DNA from: Bradyrhizobium erythrophlei
GTDB lineage: Bacteria > Pseudomonadota > Alphaproteobacteria > Rhizobiales > Xanthobacteraceae
Direction of reading: 5' to 3'
NCBI RefSeq assembly: GCF_900142985.1
Contig: NZ_LT670849.1
Location: forward strand, 5,348,501-5,412,500
Length of the DNA stretch: 64,000 bases
Numbering within the stretch: the first letter of the stretch is position 1; each line of letters begins with the position of its first letter. Under the pieces are notes generated by a model. The model was not told the DNA's origin. It made no database searches and was given only the letters and a program-made list of their open reading frames with translations. The translations under genes and the position numbers were made by a program. Below are positions 45,305-54,469 of this stretch, piece by piece.

Positions 45305-46438
45305 GTGAAGGGCGACCCGACATTGGAGCGTATCGCAAGGGGCAACGGCCTGGCGCTGTGTGCGGCTGGCCCGTGGACCGCGCGCTTTGCCTCCGAACTC
45401 GAGCAGATGGTCTCGGATGCCGAACGGCTGAAGGGAAAGGCTGCAAACGTCTTCATCGACGTCTCGCAAATCTCCAAGCTCGACACCTTCGGCGCCTGGC
45501 TGATCGAACGGCTGCGCCGCGGCCTCACCCAGGGCGGCATCGAGGCCAAGATTGCGGGATTGTCGGCGGATTATTCGACGCTCGTCGAGGAAGTGCGCCG
45601 CGTGAAGGCGGCTCCTCCTGCCGAAGCGACGACCGTGACGGTCACGGGCATCCTGGACCAGGTCGGCCGCACCATGGCCGGGGTTGGCGGCACGATCCTT
45701 GGCCTCGTCGACATGCTCGGGGCAGTCCTGGCCGCAAGCTTTCATGTATTGACCCATCCAAGGACGTTCCGCCTCACGTCCACCGTGCACCACCTGGAGC
45801 AGGTGTGCTGGCGCGCGGTGCCGATCGTCGTCCTGATCACCTTTCTGATCGGCTGCATCATCTCGCAGCAGGGCATCTTCCACTTCCGCAGGTTCGGCGC
45901 CGATATCTTCGTGGTCGATATGTTGGGTGTACTGGTGCTGCGCGAGATCGGCGTGCTTCTCGTCGCGATCATGGTCGCGGGCCGGTCGGGAAGCGCTTAC
46001 ACCGCCGAGCTTGGCTCGATGAAGATGCGCGAGGAAATCGATGCCTTGCGCACCATGGGCTTCGATCCGATCGAGGTCCTGATCCTGCCGCGAATGCTGG
46101 CGCTGGTGCTGGCGCTGCCGATCCTGGCCTTTCTCGGCGCGATCGCGGCCCTTTATGGCGGCGGGCTGGTGGCCTGGCTTTATGGCGGGGTTGATCCGGA
46201 GGCGTTTTTGCTAAGGTTGCGCGATGCGATCTCGATCGATCACTTCACCGTCGGCCTGATCAAGGCGCCGGTCATGGCGGCCGTGATCGGAATCGTTGCC
46301 TGCGTCGAGGGGCTTGCGGTTCAGGGCAGCGCGGAATCGCTCGGACAGCACACGACGTCGTCGGTCGTGAAGGGCATCTTCTTCGTGATCGTGATGGACG
46401 GCGTATTCGCGATCTTCTTTGCATCGATCGGGATGTGA
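45305..46438 (+). CDS. mlaE: MlaE-type lipid ABC permease with fused STAS domain
   Basis: This 377-residue protein has an N-terminal STAS-like domain (about 15-95, resembling MlaB: VFIDVSQISKLDTFGAWLIERL) fused to the MlaE permease (about 115-377). Permease marks are LITFLIGCIISQQG, LREIGVLLVAIMVAGRSGSAYTAELG and SMKMREEIDALRTMGFDPIEVL. MlaE moves phospholipids across the inner membrane with MlaF, MlaB and MlaD. GTG at 45305 is the chosen start. The fused STAS domain probably replaces a separate MlaB. Confidence 0.92.
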   Translation: MKGDPTLERIARGNGLALCAAGPWTARFASELEQMVSDAERLKGKAANVFIDVSQISKLDTFGAWLIERLRRGLTQGGIEAKIAGLSADYSTLVEEVRRVKAAPPAEATTVTVTGILDQVGRTMAGVGGTILGLVDMLGAVLAASFHVLTHPRTFRLTSTVHHLEQVCWRAVPIVVLITFLIGCIISQQGIFHFRRFGADIFVVDMLGVLVLREIGVLLVAIMVAGRSGSAYTAELGSMKMREEIDALRTMGFDPIEVLILPRMLALVLALPILAFLGAIAALYGGGLVAWLYGGVDPEAFLLRLRDAISIDHFTVGLIKAPVMAAVIGIVACVEGLAVQGSAESLGQHTTSSVVKGIFFVIVMDGVFAIFFASIGM

Positions 46439-46440
46439 CG

Positions 46441-47259
46441 ATGGCGGTTCAGGTGCAGAGCCAGGTTCTGAGCCAAGGTCCGAGCCAGCCGCAGATCCAG
46501 CCGCAGGATGCGATCATCCGGGTGCGCGACATCTCGGTGCAGTTCGGCAAGACAAGAGTGCTCGACGGTCTCGACCTCGACGTCAAGCGCGGCGAGATCC
46601 TAGGGTTTGTCGGTCCCTCCGGCGCCGGCAAATCCGTGCTGACGCGCACCATCATCGGGCTCGTTCCAAAAGTCTCCGGGCGGATCGAGGTGTTCGGCGT
46701 CGACCTCGACGCGGCGAGTTCAGCGGAACGGCGCGCGGTGGAGCGGCGCTGGGGCATCCTGTTTCAGCAGGGCGCGCTGTTCTCTTCGCTGACGGTGCGG
46801 CAGAACATCCAGTTTCCGGTGCGCGAATATCTCCACGTCACCCAACGCCTGCTCGACGAGATCACCATGGCCAAGCTCGTCATGGTGGGCTTGCGTCCCG
46901 AAGTGGCCGATCGTTTCCCCTCGGAACTCTCCGGCGGCATGATCAAGCGCGTGGCGCTGGCGCGCGCGCTCGCGCTCGACCCGGAACTGGTATTTCTGGA
47001 CGAACCGACCTCGGGCCTTGATCCGATCGGCGCCGGCGACTTCGATGAGCTGGTCCGGACCCTCCAGCGGACTTTGGGCCTGACCGTTTTCATGGTAACC
47101 CACGACCTCGACAGCCTTTATACGGCGTGCGACCGGATTGCCGTTTTAGGGAACGGTAAGATCATTGCCGCAGGATCGATGGCCGACATGCAGGCCTCGC
47201 AGCATCCCTGGTTGAGGGCCTACTTCCACGGCAAACGCGCCCGCGCGGTCATGGGATAG
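46441..47259 (+). CDS. mlaF: MlaF-type lipid ABC transporter ATPase
   Basis: This 272-residue ABC ATPase powers phospholipid transport for MlaE. Walker A is GPSGAGKS, the Q-loop is in LFQQGALFSSLTV, the signature is LSGGMIKRVALARAL, and Walker B/H-loop is VFLDEPTSGLDPIGA with MVTHDLDS. LSGGMIKR rather than LSGGQ is the usual Mla variant. An in-frame GTG at 46435 overlaps the mlaE stop (GTGA), so the two genes are coupled whichever start is used. Confidence 0.93.
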   Translation: MAVQVQSQVLSQGPSQPQIQPQDAIIRVRDISVQFGKTRVLDGLDLDVKRGEILGFVGPSGAGKSVLTRTIIGLVPKVSGRIEVFGVDLDAASSAERRAVERRWGILFQQGALFSSLTVRQNIQFPVREYLHVTQRLLDEITMAKLVMVGLRPEVADRFPSELSGGMIKRVALARALALDPELVFLDEPTSGLDPIGAGDFDELVRTLQRTLGLTVFMVTHDLDSLYTACDRIAVLGNGKIIAAGSMADMQASQHPWLRAYFHGKRARAVMG

Positions 47260-47326
47260 TTCAAGAGCTCATTTTGCCCCTTATTTTGGTTATTGGGCTG
47301 GTTTTGGTCGGTCTTGGAGTTCGGTA

Positions 47327-48199
47327 ATGGAAACGCGGGCGAACTACGTTCTGATCGGATCGTTCACGCTCGCCGTGATCGCCGCCGCGTTCGGATTCGT
47401 GCTGTGGTTCCAGAGCCTGCACACCACCAAGCTGCGCAGCCCCATGAACGTCATTTTCGAAGGCCCGGCGGCGGGTCTGCGCAACGGAGCCAGCGTCAAT
47501 TTCAACGGTATCAGGATAGGCGAAGTCACCTCCGTTAAGCTCGACAACCCGCGTCGCGTGGTCGCACGCGCGATGATCGAGAACAACGCGCCGGTCCGTA
47601 AAGACACGTTCGTCGGGCTCGAATTTCAGGGATTGACCGGCGTGGCCGCGATCTCGCTCAAGGGCGGTGACGAAAACGCCCCGCCGGTTCCGCTCGGCGA
47701 GGACGGCATTCCGGTGCTGACCGCCGATCCAAGCGCGCTCCAGGACGTCACGGAGGCGATCCGCGGCACCTTGCAGAACATCAACCGCGTGGTCGCCGAC
47801 AACCAGCAGGCCGTGAAGAATTCGCTGCATAACCTCGAGACCTTCACCGGCGCGCTGGCGCGCAACGCCTCGAGGATCGACGACGTGATGGCGAAGGTCG
47901 ATGGCGTGATGGGCAAGGCCGACAATCTGATGCTCGGCCTCAACAGGCTCGCCGGCGGCAAGGACGGCGGGGAGTTGTTCCTGACCGTGCAGTCGATCCG
48001 CGAACTCGCCGAAGACTTCGACAAGCGCTCCGGCGCGTTGATGTCTGACGGCCGGCGGACGCTCGGCGATATCAGCCGCGCGGTGAATAACCTCGACCGC
48101 AACCCGACCCGGCTGTTGTTCGGTGCCAGTGGTTCGACTTCGCCGGCAGCCGCCTCGGCCTCGACGCCGACCCCGCCGCCGGCGCAGCCACGGCGTTAA
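47327..48199 (+). CDS. mlaD: MlaD-type MCE-domain lipid-transport protein
   Basis: This 290-residue protein has one N-terminal membrane helix (about 7-28) and a single periplasmic MCE domain (about 38-115, with VIFEGPAAGLRNGASVNFNGIRIGEV). A long helical region follows, which may form a tunnel, and then a Ser/Ala/Pro-rich end. Hexamers of such proteins carry lipids between inner-membrane MlaEF and a periplasmic carrier. No MlaC or MlaA gene follows in the window. GGAG precedes ATG, and a hairpin terminator follows. Confidence 0.92.
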   Translation: METRANYVLIGSFTLAVIAAAFGFVLWFQSLHTTKLRSPMNVIFEGPAAGLRNGASVNFNGIRIGEVTSVKLDNPRRVVARAMIENNAPVRKDTFVGLEFQGLTGVAAISLKGGDENAPPVPLGEDGIPVLTADPSALQDVTEAIRGTLQNINRVVADNQQAVKNSLHNLETFTGALARNASRIDDVMAKVDGVMGKADNLMLGLNRLAGGKDGGELFLTVQSIRELAEDFDKRSGALMSDGRRTLGDISRAVNNLDRNPTRLLFGASGSTSPAAASASTPTPPPAQPRR

Positions 48200-48231
48200 G
48201 GGCGGCCGCGAAGTCCTTTTACCGCAATGAA

Positions 48232-48257
48232 AAAGGGAGGCATCGCTGCCTCCCTTT
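48232..48257. terminator. Bidirectional terminator between mlaD and the giant coiled-coil gene
   Basis: A perfect 11-bp stem, aaagggaggca / tgcctcccttt with loop tcgc, has A-rich and T-rich flanks on both sides. It lies between two convergent stops (48199 and 48281), so it can serve both strands. Confidence 0.85.
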
Positions 48258-48280
48258 GCGATTCACAAATCAGACGAGCT

Positions 48281-51200
48281 TCAGCCCAGCCGTCCCGCCG
48301 CGTGCGCGAGCAGCGTGTAGACGAGGCCGGTCTCCGAGGTGAGGTGACCGCGCAGCGCCTGCGGTCCGCGATCTTCGCGCGCGACCTCATCGAGCAACCG
48401 CTCGAACTCGGCGATATAGCGATCGACCGTCTGCTTGAAGTTGCGGTCGCTGCGATACTTGCGGGCGACTTCATCGAAGGCCTTCTGGCCAGCCGGTGTA
48501 TAGAGCCGCTTGGAGAACGCCTTGCTCTCGCCGCGCTGATAGCGGTCCCACATTTCGGCAGCCAGGTTGCGATCCATCAGCCGGCCGATGTCGAGCGACA
48601 GCGACTCCAGCGGATTGCCGCCGCCGCTTTGGTTCGCGGTGCGGCCGCCGCGTTGCGGGGACTGCTGCGGCGCGCCGGCGCCATCGGTGCGGCTCAAGAG
48701 GTCGGACAGCCAGCCATCCTGTCCCTGGCTGGAGGGAACCGCGGGCGCCACCGGCGGGGCTTCGGTGCGGCGCGCGGCCGGCATGCCGAGGTCGGGCGGC
48801 GGCAGGTTCGAGGCGCTGTTGCCACGCTGGGCGGGCGCAGGTCGCTCGGTGCGTCCACCGACGGCGGCAAGCGCGGGTTCTTCCTCGCGATAGGCGGAGG
48901 TGTTGGTGCGGCCGGTCGAGACCACGTCGAGGCCGCGGCCGTGATGGGCGACGATACGGTTGAGTTCCGCCAGCGCCTCGATCTGGTCGACGATCACCTT
49001 GCGCATCTGCGCGGTGGAGTCGGCGGCCTCCTGCGGCATTTCGAGCACGCCACGGCGCAGTTCGTTGCGGGTCGCTTCGAGCTCGCGCTGCATTTCGCCA
49101 GCCATCTGCTTCATGCTGCCGACCATGTTGGCGAACTTGTCGGCGGACTGCTTGAACATCGCATCCGCTTCTTCGGTGCTTTGCTGGTAGATTTCGGCCA
49201 TCGTATCCGCAGTCTGGCGGCGCTCTTCTTCGGCGGCCATGCGCACGGCTTCGAACTGCCGACTGATCGCGGCCGATCCGGCACCGGCGGTTTCCGCCAC
49301 CACGCGGGCGATATCGCGGGCGCGTTCTTCGGCTGCGGCGAGCGATTCATCGAGCAGGCTCGTGAAGCGCGACAGCCGCTGGTCGAGGTCGGTGGTGCGT
49401 AGATCGATCGTGGTGACGAGCGATTCCAGCGTCGACTTGCGTTCGGCGAGCGATGTCGTGGTGCTGCGATTGCTCTGCTCGACGACAGCGGCCGCCTCGA
49501 CGAGGGCCTTGCCGTGGATATCGAACTGGCCGGACAGGGAGTGGAGGTCATCCAGCGCCTTCGCGGTCTTGGAGTTGAAGACGCTCAACTGGTCTTCGAG
49601 CGTCTGGGTTGCCGCACCGTTGCGTGTGGTGACGTCGTTCATGGCCGAGACGAAGTCGGCCACGCGGGTCACGAGTGCGCGCTCGAGCGAGTTGAGGTTG
49701 TCGTGGGCGCCGGTCAGCACCTCCTGGAGCAGGATGTTGCCTTCGCGCAGCCGCTCGAACAGCGCGACCGTGTCGGTGCGGAGGATCTTGCTGGTCTCCT
49801 GCATCTCGGTGACGGCGGCAATCGAGACCTGGCGCGACTGATCGATCGCGGTTTTCGACGCCAGCTCGAGGTCCTTCAGCGACTTGTTGATCGTGCTGGT
49901 GGCGAGTTCACCGGCCGAGGTGATGTTGCGCGCCACCTCGCTGCTGTTGCCGAGCATGGCCTGCGAGAAGCCCTGGCCGCGGGTTTCGATCGCACGCAGC
50001 GCTTCCGCCGTGACGCGGTCGACTTCGACGGTGAGCTGGGTGGTCCTGGCGCCAATGGCCTCGACCAGCGCGCCGCGTTTGCTGTCGATGGTCTGCGACA
50101 GACGATCGGTCTGCTGCTGCACGTAGGAGACGATCTCGTCGGTCTTGCCGGTCATGGCGGTGCCGAACGAACTTGAAGCGGCCAGCACCGAACGCTCCAC
50201 GTCTGCCGTGGTCGACTTGACCTTCGAGGCGGCTTCGTTGGAGGCCGTAACCAGTGCCTGCTGCGCGGTCTGCGCGGTGGCGGTGATCCGGTCGGTGGTG
50301 TTGGCGGTTACCGTCGAGAGCGCGCGTTCGAGATCGTTGGAGATCGAGCGGATCTGGCTTGCCGCATCCGCCGAGGTTGCGGTGAGGGAGGCCTGGGCCT
50401 CGCGGGCGCTGTTGAGGATCGACGCCGCGGTGTCGGAGCCGACCGCGGTGAGGGTGCGTTCGACGTCGGCCGCAAGCGTCTTGACGTGATCGGAAGCCTC
50501 GGAGGACGCGCCGACGAGGGTGGTCTGGGCTTCGCGCGCGCCGCCGAGGATCGCGGCTGCGGTCGCGCTGCCGGAGGCCGACAGCGAGCGTTCGACATCG
50601 GCGGCCAGCGACTTGACCTGGTTGGCGGCCTCAGACGAGGCGCTGACGAGCGTGGTCTGGACGTCGCGCGCGCTGGCGAGGATCGAGGCGGCGGTGGCGC
50701 TGCCGGCGGCCGACAGCGAGCGTTCGATATCGGTGGCGAGCGCCTTGACCTGGTTGGCGGCGTCGGACGAGGCCGTCACCAGCGTGGTCTGGGCGTCGCG
50801 TGCGCTGGTCACGATCGAGTTGGCGGCGCTGCCGCCGACGGCGGTCAGTGCGCGCTCCACCTCGGAGGAGGTCAGCTTCAGTTGAGCGCCGACTTCCGAG
50901 GAGACGCCGAGCAGCGACTGCTGCGCCGAGCGGGCGCTGGTCTGGATGGTCTCGCTGGTATTGACGACAAGGTTGGCGAGCGAGCGTTCGGCGTCCTCGA
51001 CGTGGGACTTGATCCCGGCCGACAGTTGCTCGGCGCGGGCCACGAGGCCTTCGCTGGCCTCCCGTCCGCTGCTTTCGATACGGCCGGCGACCGCCTCGAT
51101 GCGCGAATCCAGCAGCTCCTCGAACTGCGACACGCGGGTGTCGATGTCGGTTGCGACCGCGCCGATCCGGCTCTCGATGCCCCGATGAATTTCCTGGAAG

Positions 51201-53242
51201 CGCGCCGTGATGGTCTCGGTGAGCTGGTGGCTGCGGCCGTCGATGGTTTCGTGTGCGCTGGCGATGCGCTGGTCGATCGCGGCAACCGCCTGGGCCGCGC
51301 CATCCGTCAGCGACGTGGTGAGGGTGTTCAGCCGTCCATCGATGGTCTCGGTGACGGACTGGGCGCGGGTATCGAAGGTCTGTTCCAGCGATTTCAGGCG
51401 GCCATTGATCGCCTCGTCGAACGCCTTGATCTTGCCGTCCATCGACGTGTCGAGATGCTCGACGCGGCCGTGCAGCGTGGTCTCGAACTGCAGCAGGCGC
51501 TGATCGAGCGAGGCGGTGATCTCGCCGCCGTTCGAGGTGAGGCGGCTGTCGAAGTTGTCGACATAGCCCTTCAGCGTCTCGGCGATGTCGCTGGTGCGTT
51601 GGCCCATGCGGTCGACGATCTCGCCGCCGAAGGTTTTGACGGTGCGGTCGAATTCCGAAATGTGGCGGGTGATCAGCGCCCCTAACGTGCCGGAGTCGCG
51701 CGCGAACCTTTCCGCAAGCTCGGAGCCCTGGTTCTTCACCAGCTCGTCGAACGAGCTCATCTGCAGGGATAGCGCATCGTGGGCGCTTTCGGTCTGGCTG
51801 ACGACCTTGGCCACCAGCGAATTCACGGTAACGTCGAGCGAGTCGCTTGCCTTCTCGCCGGAGGACAGGATCTTGGAGGCGAGGCGGTTGCCGGATTCGT
51901 CGATCTTGTTGACGAGGTCGCCCGAGCGCAGCTCGAGTTCGAGCAGCAGCGAGTCGCTGGAGTTCTTCAGCGAGTCGTGCACCTGCTCGGTGCGGTCCGA
52001 AATGCCGTCGACGATGGTCGCCGAGCGCTGTTCGAAATCGGCGGTGACGCGATCGAGACGCTCGTTGAGCATGTCGTGCACGCGGTCGGCAAGTTCGACG
52101 AACTCGTCGTGAACGTGGCCGGTCTTGAAGTTGAGGCTCGTGGTCAGGCGTTCCGACGCATCGAGCACCGCGCGCGTGGTTTCGGCGCTGGCTTCCTCGA
52201 GGCGGTCGAGCAGGTCGCCGCCGCGTTCGCCGAGCGCCAGGATCATGTTGTCGCCGGCATTGGAGAGCGCGCTCGTGATATGCGAACCGCGTTCTTCCAG
52301 CGCGCCGGTGATGCTCTTGGCCACCTCGTCGACGCGGGAGGCGATCGCATCCGAAATCAGCGCAATATCGTGACGCAAATCGATCTGCACGCCGGAGATC
52401 GCGCTGCGCACCTGTTCGGCCTGGCCGACCAGGTTGTCGCGCTGGTGGGCGATATCCTGGAGCAAAGCGCGAATTCGCACCTCGTTGTCGCTATAGGCGC
52501 GCTCGAGAGCCGCGACCTCGTTGGCGACCAGCGTTTCAAGCTCGCCGGCGCGCGCGATCGCGCGTTCGATGCCGTCGCCCATCGCTGCCACTTCGCGGCG
52601 GATCGCCTGGCCGACCGTCACCATGGAATCGCTGGCGGCGGTTTCCGGATCGGAGAAACGCATCGCCACATGCGCCATCGATTGCGCGATCGCCTGCAAT
52701 TCGCGGCCGCGCGACGACAGGTTCGCCATGAAGAAGAACATCAGGGCCGGCGCGGCCAACAACGCAATCAATGCCGCCAGCGCCAGCACGCCGCCGGCGC
52801 CCTGTCCGGCCGCTGCCGTGATCGAGGACCAGAATCCAGCGGCCAACAGCGCGCCTGCGATGATCCACACGAGGCTCGCAATCGCCGCAAACGTGTAGGC
52901 GTTGCGGCCGGCGCGGCCTCGCTGAAGCGCCTGCAAGGCTTGGCCGATGGCTTCGCGGTCGTCATTGGCGGCGCGGCGCGCGACGCGCGTTTCTTCGATC
53001 GGGTTGAAAGAGGGGCGGTCGTTGTTGGAGCGCGTGTCGAACGACGGCTCGTTGACGTTGAAGGGTTCGTCGAACGAGGGCGCGCTGGCAGTGACCTCGG
53101 GCGCCGGCTCGTTACGAGCCGCACTGCGGGTATCGTTGCGGCTGTCGGTGCCGGGCGAATTGTCGGCGATGTTGAGAGCTTCCTGAATGGCAGAGAGCGC
53201 GACTTCTGTCGGATCTTTGACCTTTTTGGGGGTGTTTGCCAT
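48281..53242 (-). CDS. Giant coiled-coil membrane protein, growth-pole-ring (GPR/RgsE)-like
   Basis: This 1653-residue protein has an acidic disordered N-terminus (1-100), two membrane helices (about 115-137 and 148-173), then over 1200 residues of helical, apolipoprotein-like heptad segments. A tandem run of six 44-residue units spans residues 751-1014. A Pro/Gln-rich linker (about 1460-1530) leads to a conserved C-terminal domain (about 1545-1653, LAAEMWDRYQRGESKAFSKR). This layout matches the growth-pole-ring protein of Agrobacterium (GPR) and RgsE of Sinorhizobium, which organise unipolar growth in Hyphomicrobiales. The assignment is by architecture; identity is not verified. Some annotations call such proteins kinesin-like, which is misleading. 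Confidence 0.8.
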   Translation of the reverse strand: MANTPKKVKDPTEVALSAIQEALNIADNSPGTDSRNDTRSAARNEPAPEVTASAPSFDEPFNVNEPSFDTRSNNDRPSFNPIEETRVARRAANDDREAIGQALQALQRGRAGRNAYTFAAIASLVWIIAGALLAAGFWSSITAAAGQGAGGVLALAALIALLAAPALMFFFMANLSSRGRELQAIAQSMAHVAMRFSDPETAASDSMVTVGQAIRREVAAMGDGIERAIARAGELETLVANEVAALERAYSDNEVRIRALLQDIAHQRDNLVGQAEQVRSAISGVQIDLRHDIALISDAIASRVDEVAKSITGALEERGSHITSALSNAGDNMILALGERGGDLLDRLEEASAETTRAVLDASERLTTSLNFKTGHVHDEFVELADRVHDMLNERLDRVTADFEQRSATIVDGISDRTEQVHDSLKNSSDSLLLELELRSGDLVNKIDESGNRLASKILSSGEKASDSLDVTVNSLVAKVVSQTESAHDALSLQMSSFDELVKNQGSELAERFARDSGTLGALITRHISEFDRTVKTFGGEIVDRMGQRTSDIAETLKGYVDNFDSRLTSNGGEITASLDQRLLQFETTLHGRVEHLDTSMDGKIKAFDEAINGRLKSLEQTFDTRAQSVTETIDGRLNTLTTSLTDGAAQAVAAIDQRIASAHETIDGRSHQLTETITARFQEIHRGIESRIGAVATDIDTRVSQFEELLDSRIEAVAGRIESSGREASEGLVARAEQLSAGIKSHVEDAERSLANLVVNTSETIQTSARSAQQSLLGVSSEVGAQLKLTSSEVERALTAVGGSAANSIVTSARDAQTTLVTASSDAANQVKALATDIERSLSAAGSATAASILASARDVQTTLVSASSEAANQVKSLAADVERSLSASGSATAAAILGGAREAQTTLVGASSEASDHVKTLAADVERTLTAVGSDTAASILNSAREAQASLTATSADAASQIRSISNDLERALSTVTANTTDRITATAQTAQQALVTASNEAASKVKSTTADVERSVLAASSSFGTAMTGKTDEIVSYVQQQTDRLSQTIDSKRGALVEAIGARTTQLTVEVDRVTAEALRAIETRGQGFSQAMLGNSSEVARNITSAGELATSTINKSLKDLELASKTAIDQSRQVSIAAVTEMQETSKILRTDTVALFERLREGNILLQEVLTGAHDNLNSLERALVTRVADFVSAMNDVTTRNGAATQTLEDQLSVFNSKTAKALDDLHSLSGQFDIHGKALVEAAAVVEQSNRSTTTSLAERKSTLESLVTTIDLRTTDLDQRLSRFTSLLDESLAAAEERARDIARVVAETAGAGSAAISRQFEAVRMAAEEERRQTADTMAEIYQQSTEEADAMFKQSADKFANMVGSMKQMAGEMQRELEATRNELRRGVLEMPQEAADSTAQMRKVIVDQIEALAELNRIVAHHGRGLDVVSTGRTNTSAYREEEPALAAVGGRTERPAPAQRGNSASNLPPPDLGMPAARRTEAPPVAPAVPSSQGQDGWLSDLLSRTDGAGAPQQSPQRGGRTANQSGGGNPLESLSLDIGRLMDRNLAAEMWDRYQRGESKAFSKRLYTPAGQKAFDEVARKYRSDRNFKQTVDRYIAEFERLLDEVAREDRGPQALRGHLTSETGLVYTLLAHAAGRLG
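50201..50992 (-). repeat. Six tandem 132-base units inside the growth-pole-ring-like gene
   Basis: Six in-frame units of exactly 44 codons begin with (A/V/I)ER(S/A/T)L and run to the next such motif (protein residues 751-1014, DNA 792 bases). Middle units share RDxQTTLVxASSxAANQVK and are the most alike; the outer ones have diverged. Their order runs leftward because the gene is on the reverse strand. Confidence 0.9.
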
Positions 53243-53430
53243 GTCCAGTCCCAGCCCTCGTTACTTGTACTTACGCAATGTCCGGCAAGAGGTCCTGCGA
53301 TTGCCCCCGCAAGTCCAAGACCGAAAATCGTGATCCAATGCTGCGCCCAGCCGCCAAAGAGAGGTCGGCATGTCCCGCTCATGTCCGTCAAACATCCTAT
53401 TGGTTAGGCGTCACGAATGAAATGGTGCGA

Positions 53431-53445
53431 TTAATACAATCTTAA
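53431..53445. promoter_or_regulatory. Candidate CtrA box, TTAA-N7-TTAA
   Basis: TTAATACAATCTTAA fits the CtrA consensus TTAA-N7-TTAA exactly. It lies about 190 bases upstream of the growth-pole-ring-like start and 228 bases upstream of the hpt start, in a notably AT-rich patch of an otherwise GC-rich region. A further TTAA at 53452-53455 follows after six bases. Binding is inferred from the motif only. Confidence 0.6.
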
Positions 53446-53586
53446 TCATCGTTAATAGCGTCGCGCCGTAAGGCCTTACAGGGCTTGGAAATTCTGTACA
53501 CCAAGGTTAATTGAGGCGACACTTCGCTGAAAACAAGGCGAAGATACGGCGCAAATCCGGACCGCCGGAACCGTTGTCCACAGCAG

Positions 53587-53618
53587 GCGAACCATCCGTT
53601 AACCATTCCATGGTTCGC
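53587..53618. promoter_or_regulatory. Inverted repeat enclosing TTAACCAT upstream of hpt
   Basis: Perfect 9-bp arms gcgaaccat (53587-53595) and atggttcgc (53610-53618) flank a 14-base centre containing TTAACCAT (53599-53606). It lies 55 bases before the Hpt start. It could be a protein-binding operator or a 5' leader hairpin; the TTAACCAT core is a CtrA half-site type. Confidence 0.5.
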
Positions 53619-53672
53619 TTGGCCGGCGGCCTCGCCGATCAGCGGCGGGCTGACCAACGATTCGGAAGTACC

Positions 53673-54050
53673 ATGTCGCTTCATCTGGACCGGATTGAAT
53701 GGATGCCATCGCCCCCGCTCGCTCCCGATGACGGCCCGATCGATATCGCCCACTTGCGGCGGATGACGCTTGGCGATGCGGCGCTCGAGCGCGAAGTGCT
53801 GACGATGTTCTCGGCACAGGCCTCGCGTCTCGTCACCGCACTTGCCGCGCTTCCACCGGATGCGTCGGCGCTGGCCCACACGCTGAAGGGTTCGGCGCGC
53901 GCGGTCGGCGCGTTTGCGCTCGGCGATGCCGCCGCCCATGTCGAGAACCTGATCCGGTCAGGCGGCAATCCGGCGGACGCCTTGAGCGAGCTTGATGATG
54001 CCGTCACCGACGCCAAAAGCGCGATCGCCGCGGTTCTGCGTCAGGCCTGA
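53673..54050 (+). CDS. Hpt-domain phosphotransfer protein
   Basis: This 125-residue protein consists mainly of one Hpt domain, a four-helix bundle that passes phosphate between kinases and receivers. The phospho-His is in [15 protein letters not shown] near residue 69. An earlier frame would give 179 residues; ATG at 53673 with ggaag upstream fits the domain best. It is divergent from the growth-pole-ring-like gene. A role in a cell-cycle phosphorelay is possible but unproven; no kinase or receiver gene is adjacent. Confidence 0.82.
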   Translation: MSLHLDRIEWMPSPPLAPDDGPIDIAHLRRMTLGDAALEREVLTMFSAQASRLVTALAALPPDASALAHTLKGSARAVGAFALGDAAAHVENLIRSGGNPADALSELDDAVTDAKSAIAAVLRQA

Positions 54051-54148
54051 CGAAACGGCGGTTTAGGGCCGCCAAATGCCAACTAGCGCTGACGGGATCG
54101 ACCCGTTATAGGTCTGCCGGACCCTTTCTTCCGGCAGTACGAGCGAAC

Positions 54149-54469
54149 ATGGCCAAGATCCACTTTGTCGACCATTCCGGCGAAACCCGCACCATTGACG
54201 TCGAAAACGGCGCCACCGTCATGGAAGCGGCGATCCGCAATTCGATCCCGGGTATCGAGGCGGAATGCGGCGGCGCCTGTGCCTGCGCAACCTGCCACGT
54301 CTATGTCGACGAAGCCTGGCGCGAGAAGGTCGGACCGCCATCGCCGATGGAAGAGGACATGCTGGATTTCGGTTTCGATGTGCGGCCGAACTCGCGCCTG
54401 TCCTGTCAGATCAAGGTCTCCGATGAACTCGACGGCCTCACGGTTTCGACGCCCGAGCGGCAGGCCTGA
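54149..54469 (+). CDS. Adrenodoxin-type [2Fe-2S] ferredoxin
   Basis: This 106-residue ferredoxin has cluster ligands Cys40, Cys46, Cys49 and Cys86 (C-x5-C-x2-C-x36-C) in [13 protein letters not shown] and LSCQI. There is an extra Cys44. Such proteins feed electrons to cytochrome P450s or Fe-S assembly. The reductase gene is only about 600 bases away. Its stop (54467-54469) abuts the stop of the convergent thioesterase gene with no gap. Confidence 0.94.
   Translation: MAKIHFVDHSGETRTIDVENGATVMEAAIRNSIPGIEAECGGACACATCHVYVDEAWREKVGPPSPMEEDMLDFGFDVRPNSRLSCQIKVSDELDGLTVSTPERQA

Noticed and set aside
51779..53407. 542-codon forward frame inside the growth-pole-ring-like gene
   Set aside because: High GC leaves long antisense frames; this one has a His/Arg/Asp-rich composition without a family and lies over a well-supported gene.
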